From JAGBWK01 sp964462445 (GTDB lineage Bacteria; Bacteroidota; Bacteroidia; Bacteroidales; Muribaculaceae), in assembly GCA_964462445.1 (NCBI GenBank), contig CAYWXG010000059.1, forward strand, positions 1 to 13,477: 13,477 bases of DNA. Reading direction: 5' to 3'. Positions within the stretch are counted from its first letter, which is position 1, and each line of letters opens with the position of its first letter. Of the stretch, positions 7,690 to 13,477 are shown one piece after another. Both the position numbers and the translations under genes were made by a program. Below the pieces are notes generated by a model. It saw nothing but the letters and a program-made list of their open reading frames with translations. It was not told where the DNA came from and did not search any database.

Positions 7690-8673
7690 TTATGCGTTTT
7701 TATCGTCGCCTGTTGTAGGGTCAATGCTCATAGGCTGACGATACATATTTATAGTCATTGCAGTAAGCATTTTCTCATACACGGCATTGAGTTGATGCAT
7801 ATAGTTGGCCATGCGCTCTGTTTCCTCAACATAGCGCGCACTTTGGCTTGAACTCTTTTCATACATATCGCGTATATCTTTGATGCCTCGGTTGACACGG
7901 TCAATTGAGTCGAGCTGTGATGATACACTCTTAAGTTGTATCTCATATATTGTGTTAAGTCCCGTAATATTGCGATTGAGATCTTGCATTTGCTCTACAT
8001 ACCCTGTTGAGCTACGTGTGATATTTTCAGAATTTTCTGTAATAGCACGATAGCTGTCCAAAAGCACGTCGGAAACCTCGTTGAGAGCCGCTGTTGTAGC
8101 GCGTAAATGTTCCATTTCGGTAGCTATGCTCGACATTTGGTCGAGATATTGTTGTGTCGCAGATGTCAATTCTGCCATGCGAGAAAGCTGGTCGGATGCT
8201 GCTGCCATCTTTGCGATAGACTCTGATAGTGAACGAGAATCTTCTTCGGTGAGATTAATATCACTTGGAATTCCAACAGTAGCTTTTGCTTCATCAACAC
8301 TGACTTTGCGAGTATTAGCACCGCTTGTTGTTGTGCCACCACCTCCGGCAACTATTACTGTCGTACCTCCATTGCTGGCTGTAGAAGCATTTTCCTCATC
8401 ACTTTGGCGTTCGTGGTCGAGTGCCGGAAATACCTCTTCCCAATGATATTCACGAGGTGGACGGTCAAAAGCAGATAATATAAACATCAACACTTCTGTT
8501 CCCATACCGAGAGAAAGCAAGAAGTTGCCTCCGGGCAAATGGAGTATCTTAAATAATGCACCCCAAATTACTATTGCCGCACCTAAAGAATATGCGATGT
8601 TGAAAAAGCGTTGACCGCTATCGCTTTGTAGGAAGCGCGTTATACTGTTTTTATATCTTTTTACTTTTCCCAT
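7690..8673 (-). CDS. porL: Type IX secretion motor protein PorL (GldL family)
   Basis: A 327-residue stator-like inner-membrane protein. Two N-terminal membrane helices (about 23-43 and 51-68) flank a short loop KILHLPGGN. The second helix carries Glu60 in GMGTEVLMF, which aligns with the membrane glutamate of GldL (E49 in F. johnsoniae) needed for proton-driven motion. Residues 75 to the end are cytoplasmic: an acidic stretch, a Gly/Thr-rich linker (about 97-120, with GGGG) and a long helical coiled-coil region (about 135-305) rich in Ser/Gln/Glu. PorL pentamers around a PorM dimer are the established architecture of the family. The gene sits 73 bp after porK and 63 bp before porM. Confidence 0.94.
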   Translation of the reverse strand: MGKVKRYKNSITRFLQSDSGQRFFNIAYSLGAAIVIWGALFKILHLPGGNFLLSLGMGTEVLMFILSAFDRPPREYHWEEVFPALDHERQSDEENASTASNGGTTVIVAGGGGTTTSGANTRKVSVDEAKATVGIPSDINLTEEDSRSLSESIAKMAAASDQLSRMAELTSATQQYLDQMSSIATEMEHLRATTAALNEVSDVLLDSYRAITENSENITRSSTGYVEQMQDLNRNITGLNTIYEIQLKSVSSQLDSIDRVNRGIKDIRDMYEKSSSQSARYVEETERMANYMHQLNAVYEKMLTAMTINMYRQPMSIDPTTGDDKNA

Positions 8674-8746
8674 TGCGGATATATTGTTTTGTTATCTCAA
8701 TTATGGATAATGATACCTATGTTTATTAACTTTTGACAGATTTCGC

Positions 8747-10189
8747 TTATTTCATTTGATTCCCTTTGGCAAATCCAATTTGTGAGCGCACACATCGGAA
8801 TCCAATATATGAACGTTGTTCATTCTGGTATTCCCACATACGAATATCTGAACGAATATTATGCGCAACATCTTTCCACGACCCGCCTCGCACAATTTTG
8901 CGTTTCATCTTATATGGGTCTTCTTGTGCTGCATCATAGCGATATTCGGGGTTCAAATCGTTGGTAAGTTTTGATACACTTTCTGTATAGGCTGTCGATG
9001 TCCATTCGCTCACGTTGCCAGCCATGTCAAACAATCCGAAATCATTTGGTGTATATGTGCCTACGCGAGATGTGATAAGTTGTCCATCCTTTACATAGTT
9101 TCCTTCATTAGGCTTAAAGTTGGCGTAAAAGCAACCTTTATCCTCGCTCAATGGCAGGTCTCCTTCCCATGGGTACATGTTTTCATTCACACCGGCACGT
9201 GCAGCATACTCCCATTCTGCTTCAGTTGGAAGTCGATATGGCTCAACATAAACTCCTTCACGACCCAATGCTCGGCGAAGATAATCCGTACGCCAATTAC
9301 AGAATGCATTGGCTTGTTCCCAGCTTACTCCTACAACGGGGTAGTCATTGTAACCTCCATGTGAGAAATACATTCTGACATATGGTTCGTTGTATGCATT
9401 GTCAAAGTCATTAATCCATGCGGTAGTGTCGGGATAGATGTTGACAATGTAAGTATTTACGAAGTCAAAATCTCCGGTAAGTCCGCGAGTGATAGTTTGA
9501 CGTACGATTTCTCCCTCGTCATTGATATATGCGGTATCTTTTGATATTACCGGCACTTCTGTGGGCACCGGTTTATCGGTATTGTACTCACGACGTCGAG
9601 GGTCAAGACGGTGTTTACGCTTAGCTGCTTCTGTGTGATTGTATATTTCGTAGCGATAATTGAGCTGTTCAGGGTCAAGTTCGCGTTGCCCGGTAATGGG
9701 ATTTGTTCGGTATACACTCTCTATTGCTCGTTGTTCATCTTCATTTGCATTGCGCCAAGGTATTGGACGACTCCAATCGAGATGAGGTGTTATAGGATTT
9801 CCCTCTTTGTCCTCTTCAATCTTAAAGATCTCATTCCCTCCATATGCAGGGTCGGCAAGGCGTTCTCGGATTATTGAGTCACGTACCCAAAATACAAATT
9901 GTTTGTACTTTGAGTTGGTGATTTCTGTTTCGTCCATCCAAAATGCGTCTACTGAAATGCCACGAGCCGATGCTGGCATATTCCATGCGCTGTCGGCTTT
10001 CTGTGCGCCCACTTCCATTGAGCCGCGTGTAACTAATACCATGCCGTAGGGTGTTGGTTCGGCCCATGCCATACCTCCCACTCCGGTCACTTCTCCGCCA
10101 CTGGCATTGCGTGAACCTGTTGCACATGATGCTGCTACTGTCAGCATTGTCGCTGCTATTGGAAATAAATAAAGAGTTGTCTTTTTCAT
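8747..10189 (-). CDS. porK: Type IX secretion ring lipoprotein PorK (GldK family, FGE-like fold)
   Basis: A 480-residue outer-membrane lipoprotein. The signal sequence ends in TVAASC, giving lipidated Cys22. The mature part has the sulfatase-modifying (formylglycine-generating enzyme, FGE) fold split by a charged insert at about 105-275. Fold motifs seen are RLPTEAEWEYAARAG at 319-333, GLFDMAGNVSEW at 385-396, RGGSW at 434-438 and GFRCV at 463-467. The cysteines used by true FGE near the RGGSW motif are absent, consistent with a structural rather than enzymatic role. In P. gingivalis PorK binds PorN to form the large periplasmic ring. It starts only 3 bp after the porP stop, so the two are translationally close. 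Confidence 0.95.
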   Translation of the reverse strand: MKKTTLYLFPIAATMLTVAASCATGSRNASGGEVTGVGGMAWAEPTPYGMVLVTRGSMEVGAQKADSAWNMPASARGISVDAFWMDETEITNSKYKQFVFWVRDSIIRERLADPAYGGNEIFKIEEDKEGNPITPHLDWSRPIPWRNANEDEQRAIESVYRTNPITGQRELDPEQLNYRYEIYNHTEAAKRKHRLDPRRREYNTDKPVPTEVPVISKDTAYINDEGEIVRQTITRGLTGDFDFVNTYIVNIYPDTTAWINDFDNAYNEPYVRMYFSHGGYNDYPVVGVSWEQANAFCNWRTDYLRRALGREGVYVEPYRLPTEAEWEYAARAGVNENMYPWEGDLPLSEDKGCFYANFKPNEGNYVKDGQLITSRVGTYTPNDFGLFDMAGNVSEWTSTAYTESVSKLTNDLNPEYRYDAAQEDPYKMKRKIVRGGSWKDVAHNIRSDIRMWEYQNEQRSYIGFRCVRSQIGFAKGNQMK

Positions 10190-10192
10190 GTC

Positions 10193-11191
10193 TTAAAGTA
10201 TGCGTATGCTCTTATGTTTATTCTTGTTCTTTTCTGAGAGGTCGAGCTTTAATGAATAGCCCGCAAATATCTCATGGCTGCCTGATGAGGCTTTTGCAAT
10301 TTCTGATGTGGCATAATCGTAGGCGTATCCAAGGAAGAATCCTTTAAATTCTGCACCTAAACTGATGGTAACCGCATCATTGTATCGATAACCTATGCCC
10401 GCTGTCAGAAACTTATTATATCTTAGGCGTACTGTGGCTTCGCCTGTTGTGAACGTAAAATCGCTCTTTACAAAAACCGACGGCATCAATTCAAATAACG
10501 TATTTTTTATTGGAATATTGCATCCTGCCATAAAATATAGAGTCCGTCCTACTTGAAATTCGTAACTTTTTTCCATTGTGTTGTCGCCGGTCTCGGATTT
10601 AAGGCTTATGGTTGGTTGTGTCAAATGTGTCATTGATAAACCGCCCCACCACATCCCTCGTGTGTAAAATACTCCAACACCGAGGTCGAAAGCATTGCCA
10701 TTTAGATCGTTCATCGGGATAGCTTCATCATTGTTTTCATGATAATTATCACCGTCAGGTAATATTACTTCTGTCCCTTTGAACGTCTCATTAATAAATC
10801 CAAGTTGTAACCCTGCGGTTAGCTCTCCTTTAAACAATTTAAGTTTGTAGCCTGCCTGTACTCCAATGTTCATGTTTTTGTATAGACCCAAACTCTCTTG
10901 TTGCATGAGCATACCAACACCAAAACGTTTGTTAAATAGTTTGAATGGCATTTCTGCGGTCATTGCAAATGTTTTGGGCGCATTGTCTATCCCGACCCAT
11001 TGCATTCGCATACCTCCGCGTATATTGAGTAAATCGGAGGTGCCTATTGCAGCAGGATTGTAGTAGTTTTTTACTTGATAATATTGAGAAAATTGCGCAT
11101 CACTCTGAGCGTTGGAGTCAAGCCCTGTTGCCACCATTGCCAAAACGAGTAATACTTGATATATCTTATTTATTATCGTCTTTGTCATCAT
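10193..11191 (-). CDS. porP: Type IX secretion outer-membrane protein PorP (PorP/SprF family)
   Basis: A 332-residue predicted outer-membrane beta-barrel with a signal peptide cut near SNAQS (residues 26-30). The start of the mature chain, AQFSQYYQVKNYYNPAAIG (about 32-50), is the defining PorP/SprF motif, and GYAYDY at 288-293 with SGSHEIFAGY at 303-312 is the typical C-terminal family signature. The product probably works at the outer membrane with the PorK/PorN ring or the Sov/SprA translocon. I use the ATG at 11191, which overlaps the porT stop as ATGA; the next codon is also ATG, so the true start may be one codon later. Being directly upstream of porK, it is the system PorP rather than a stray SprF paralogue. 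Confidence 0.94.
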   Translation of the reverse strand: MMTKTIINKIYQVLLVLAMVATGLDSNAQSDAQFSQYYQVKNYYNPAAIGTSDLLNIRGGMRMQWVGIDNAPKTFAMTAEMPFKLFNKRFGVGMLMQQESLGLYKNMNIGVQAGYKLKLFKGELTAGLQLGFINETFKGTEVILPDGDNYHENNDEAIPMNDLNGNAFDLGVGVFYTRGMWWGGLSMTHLTQPTISLKSETGDNTMEKSYEFQVGRTLYFMAGCNIPIKNTLFELMPSVFVKSDFTFTTGEATVRLRYNKFLTAGIGYRYNDAVTISLGAEFKGFFLGYAYDYATSEIAKASSGSHEIFAGYSLKLDLSEKNKNKHKSIRIL

Positions 11192-11919
11192 TCAAAATAA
11201 AAACTGAAAACAACCATCGAGGAAACGGCTTTTTTAATTGATTGTGTAAATTTCTGCTTAGCCGGGTCATCAGTGAGGTCGGGACGCTCGTGGTCAACAA
11301 CATCTATCAATCCAAAACAGAATTTTACTTCAGGAATAAGTTTAAAGTAGGGGAGATATAGGTCGCAACCAAAGCCACATGTCAAATAAAAATCACTGCT
11401 TTTAAGCTTGATATACTCTCCGCTTTTACGAGTGAGATTGAGTGCCGGCATTACACCGGCTGTGACATACGGACGTAGATTCCGATATCGCAACGCTGAA
11501 AATTTAATGTCTATGGGAAACATTAAATAGGTTGACTTTAAATTTTGTTTAACCTCATCGCCGGTATTCGCTTCTTTAAATACAATATTGCGATTACCAA
11601 AATATAACCCGGGCGAAAATCTGAGGTTGAAATGGTCGCTCAAACGCATATCAAACAACCCGCTGACATTAAATCCGGGTTGAAATGAAGGTAGTTCCAT
11701 AAACCACGATTCTCCCTCTGGTGTGATATATCCGTTGTGCGTAAATCTTATATCTTGAGTGTGAAGTCCAACCGAAAAACCTAAATGCCATCGTCGCAAA
11801 TCCGCATAAGGACGGTTGAGCAATTTGTCATTTAATTGTTGCCCATTGACTTTCTGACTGCAAGATATGATTGCAATCAGACTCAGCAATAATGACAATA
11901 TATTTTTTACTCTTTTCAT
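11188..11919 (-). CDS. porT: Type IX secretion outer-membrane barrel protein PorT
   Basis: A 243-residue outer-membrane protein of the PorT/SprT family, about the same length as P. gingivalis PorT. The mature N-terminus LLNRPYADLRRWHLGFSVGLHTQDIRF (from residue 33, split here into NRPYAD at 35-40 and HLGFSVGLHTQD at 45-56) is the family's recognisable block, followed by alternating beta-strands such as FNLRFSPGLYFG and LRPYVTAGVMPAL and an aromatic C-terminus (FSFYFE) as in OM barrels. The signal region has two readings: SPI cleavage near VNGQ (24-27) or a lipobox-like IIS-C20. PorT is required for T9SS function in P. gingivalis. It is first in the operon and overlaps porP by 4 bp. Generic OM-barrel annotation is the alternative. 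Confidence 0.85.
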   Translation of the reverse strand: MKRVKNILSLLLSLIAIISCSQKVNGQQLNDKLLNRPYADLRRWHLGFSVGLHTQDIRFTHNGYITPEGESWFMELPSFQPGFNVSGLFDMRLSDHFNLRFSPGLYFGNRNIVFKEANTGDEVKQNLKSTYLMFPIDIKFSALRYRNLRPYVTAGVMPALNLTRKSGEYIKLKSSDFYLTCGFGCDLYLPYFKLIPEVKFCFGLIDVVDHERPDLTDDPAKQKFTQSIKKAVSSMVVFSFYFE

Positions 11920-11949
11920 ACCTTATTAAACGTGTACTTCCTCTATTTA

Positions 11950-11980
11950 TTGTTTTTTTATGGATTTTTTCATATTTTTG
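11950..11980 (+). promoter_or_regulatory. Bacteroides-type promoter of the lipid kinase gene
   Basis: TTG at 11950-11952, 20 bp spacer, then TATTTTTG at 11973-11980, which fits TAnnTTTG exactly. Both boxes and the spacing agree with the Bacteroides primary sigma consensus. Transcription would begin around 11985-11990, about 15-20 nt before the ATG at 12005. The -7 box lies inside the extended reading that starts at 11960, which argues against that longer start. Confidence 0.6.
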
Positions 11981-12004
11981 TATTCACATTTAATAAAGTG
12001 CTAC

Positions 12005-12955
12005 ATGGCTGATGCGATGCTGATAATAAACCCAATTTCGGGTACCGCTAAAAAGACCGGGCTCGACCTTAAGGTGGAGCGTTCAATGTCGAAAGCGGGC
12101 TACAACCTCGACGTTCGATTAACGACTTGTCGTGGCGATGCAACGCGTCTTGCTGCTGAAGCTGTCGATAAAGGTTATGATGCAGTATTGGCTGCGGGAG
12201 GAGATGGCACTATCAATGAAACTGCACAAGCACTTTGTGGCACGAATGTCAACTTCGGGATCATTCCTTCAGGCTCTGGTAATGGGCTTGCACGTCACAT
12301 TAATATTCCAATCAATGTTGATGCCGCGTTGGATATAATTGCCCGAGGAATAATTGCCAAATGCGATTATGGAACGGTTAATAATCGTCCTTTTTTCTGC
12401 ACTTTTGGTGTTGGATTTGATGCTGCAGTTTCTCACTATTTTGCAAAACAATCTCGTCGCGGACTTCTTACATATCTCAAAAGTGCCTTCTCTCAATACG
12501 TAAATTATAAACCGGACACATACACTATCTCGGCAAATGGTAAAATACTTACTCAAAAAGCTTTTGTAGTAGCTTGCTGCAATGCCTCTCAATATGGCAA
12601 TAATGCATATATAGCTCCCAAAGCTTCAATAACCGATGGTCTCCTTGATATAATTATTATTCATCAAGGTTCTCCAATCGACACCGCAATGGTAGGTATG
12701 GATCTATTCACTGGATATATTGATTCAAACACTCTTATACACTCATTACGAGCTCCTGCGGCTGTCATTTATCGTTCAAGCGAAGGTCCGGCTCACATCG
12801 ATGGCGAACCGATGATTTTAGAAGATATTATGGATGTTAAATGCCATCACCATGGCCTCAACATTTTCATCCCGGGCGATAAGCAACCTTTCCGCCCTAT
12901 TGTAACGCCGGTAAAATCTATGTGGCGCAATATTTTTTCTTTTCGCAATAAGTAA
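12005..12955 (+). CDS. Diacylglycerol/sphingosine-kinase-family lipid kinase
   Basis: A 316-residue DAGK-catalytic-domain protein of the YegS/DgkB type. It begins with the ATP-binding MLIINPISGTAKK strand-loop (residues 5-17), carries the signature GGDGT at 65-69, SGSGNGLAR at 89-97 and the C-terminal lobe motifs SITDGLLDI and IDGEP. Such kinases phosphorylate diacylglycerol or related lipids with ATP at the membrane. Since many Bacteroidetes make sphingolipids, a sphingoid-base or ceramide kinase role is also possible; sequence alone does not decide. I start at 12005, giving a clean family N-terminus; the in-frame ATG at 11960 would add 15 hydrophobic residues and sits upstream of the likely transcription start. 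Divergent from porT (85 bp apart), convergent with ssrA. Confidence 0.9.
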   Translation: MADAMLIINPISGTAKKTGLDLKVERSMSKAGYNLDVRLTTCRGDATRLAAEAVDKGYDAVLAAGGDGTINETAQALCGTNVNFGIIPSGSGNGLARHINIPINVDAALDIIARGIIAKCDYGTVNNRPFFCTFGVGFDAAVSHYFAKQSRRGLLTYLKSAFSQYVNYKPDTYTISANGKILTQKAFVVACCNASQYGNNAYIAPKASITDGLLDIIIIHQGSPIDTAMVGMDLFTGYIDSNTLIHSLRAPAAVIYRSSEGPAHIDGEPMILEDIMDVKCHHHGLNIFIPGDKQPFRPIVTPVKSMWRNIFSFRNK

Positions 12956-12990
12956 TCGAAGTTAACACGGTCCGTCAGCTCCTATGGGGT

Positions 12991-13008
12991 GAGGTCGTCC
13001 CCGACCTC
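12991..13008. repeat. Perfect GC-rich palindrome (hairpin) behind the lipid kinase
   Basis: GAGGTCG and CGACCTC form a perfect 7-bp stem around TCCC, 35 bp after the kinase stop. No U-run follows on either strand, so it is not a classical terminator. The base composition differs from the AT-rich surroundings. It could be a REP-like dispersed palindrome or a transcript-end stabiliser. Confidence 0.5.
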
Positions 13009-13040
13009 GTATTGCCACATTAGCAACCTATCAAATATCA

Positions 13041-13081
13041 ATAAAAAAGAAACTGTATCTAAATGAAATATTTAAATACAG
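13041..13081 (-). terminator. Terminator of ssrA, possibly bidirectional
   Basis: Hairpin 13053-13081: CTGTATCTAAAT pairs with ATTTAAATACAG over 12 bp (one wobble) around a 5-nt loop. On the minus strand it is followed by TTTCTTTTTTAT and begins 19 nt after the tmRNA 3' end, so it terminates ssrA. On the plus strand a T-run (13089-13096) follows 8 nt beyond the stem, so it may also stop the convergent kinase transcript. Confidence 0.8.
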
Positions 13082-13100
13082 CTCCTTCCTTTTTTTGTAG

Positions 13101-13477
13101 TGGAGTTGGAGGGATTCGAACCCTCGTCCAAACGTGGAACTAATGAGCTTTCTACATGCTTATTCCTATCTTGATTTTCGAATTATGACAGGCTAAGGAC
13201 TGCCAATCATAACCTTATCCTCTATTGTTTCGGGTCCTTCGCGAGGCTTTCGGAACCCTATTCCCGATTTACCTGCACCGCCGGGTCGATTAGTCTCGGA
13301 AAAAGGACAATCGGGCGATGTCTTGTCTCTGCGACTGTCGCGGAGATTAAGCGTAATCTACTGTACTTCGATTAGGCAGCAAGAGCGTATTGTTTTTCGC
13401 CATTTGAAATTGTGATGTCCCTGATTAAAGAGCGTAGCCATCATTGCTCTGCATGCTTACACACCACCTCTACACGC
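13101..13477 (-). ncRNA. ssrA: tmRNA (SsrA), 5' end cut by the window edge
   Basis: The 3' tRNA-like part is clear: T-stem/loop GAGGG-TTCGAAT-CCCTC, then the acceptor strand CAACTCC and discriminator A at 13101. An internal tag frame lies at 13372-13401 and the segment between (about 13145-13370) has the GC-rich paired blocks expected of the pseudoknots, for example GCGACAGTCGC near 13331. The minus-strand end of the window (GTAAGCATGCAGAGC, about 13444-13458) resembles Bacteroidales tmRNA just after the 5' D-loop region, so some tens of bases including the 5' acceptor strand are missing. tmRNA with SmpB frees stalled ribosomes and tags the unfinished protein for proteolysis. The base after the discriminator is C-T-A, so the CCA end is not encoded. 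Confidence 0.93.
13372..13401 (-). other. tmRNA proteolysis tag reading frame, GEKQYALAA
   Basis: Minus-strand codons GGC GAA AAA CAA TAC GCT CTT GCT GCC then TAA. With the alanine charged on tmRNA, the appended tag would be A-GEKQYALAA. The YALAA end is the degradation signal for ClpXP-type proteases. The resume codon is Gly (GGC), as in other Bacteroidales tags that start GE. Confidence 0.88.

Noticed and set aside
8081..8446. Open frame of 121 residues opposite porL
   Set aside because: Composition (Ala/Ser/Val runs) follows from the complement of the Ser/Ala/Glu codons of porL; no start signal or motif.
11960..12004. Longer lipid kinase start at 11960
   Set aside because: The likely -7 promoter box lies inside this segment, so it would not be in the transcript; the family N-terminus begins at 12005.
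12269..12592. Minus-strand open frame of 107 residues inside the lipid kinase
   Set aside because: It is antisense to conserved kinase motifs and shows no protein family features.

Overview
The window looks like a chromosomal segment of a Bacteroidota bacterium, most likely order Bacteroidales (a Muribaculaceae- or Porphyromonadaceae-like lineage is plausible but unproven). The support is a complete type IX secretion core, which is confined to the Bacteroidetes group. Bacteroides-type promoters (TTG about 20 bp before TAnnTTTG) and a tmRNA with a Bacteroidales-style tag ending in YALAA agree with this. Nearly everything is on the minus strand, so transcription mostly runs right to left; only the lipid kinase gene is on the plus strand.

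Right edge (about 13100-13477): the 3' part of the tmRNA gene ssrA on the minus strand, cut by the window end, followed by a strong hairpin terminator. Next, converging on it, is a diacylglycerol/sphingosine-kinase-family lipid kinase (12005-12955, plus strand) with its own recognisable promoter.

Middle (11919 down to 4925): six tightly packed minus-strand genes, porT-porP-porK-porL-porM-porN, forming one probable operon that ends in a 16-bp-stem terminator. Together they encode the OM barrel PorT, the PorP/SprF-type OM protein, the PorK lipoprotein and PorN periplasmic ring components, and the PorL/PorM inner-membrane motor. Such a machine exports proteins carrying a C-terminal T9SS signal across the outer membrane. 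No cargo gene, Sov/SprA translocon or two-component regulator lies in the window.

Left (4618 down to 63): a second minus-strand cluster, korD-korA-korB-korC, encoding a four-subunit 2-oxoacid:ferredoxin oxidoreductase (KorDABC/VorDABC type), followed 32 bp later by an MsbA-like ABC exporter. The 306-bp gap between the two clusters holds the porN terminator and a good -7 promoter element for korD.

I see no mobile element, CRISPR array or clearly undescribed system. The most unusual aspects are porT placed directly in front of porPKLMN with an ATGA overlap, a long basic low-complexity tail on PorN, a Gly/Thr-rich linker in PorL, a tmRNA without an encoded CCA, and a small perfect palindrome behind the lipid kinase gene.
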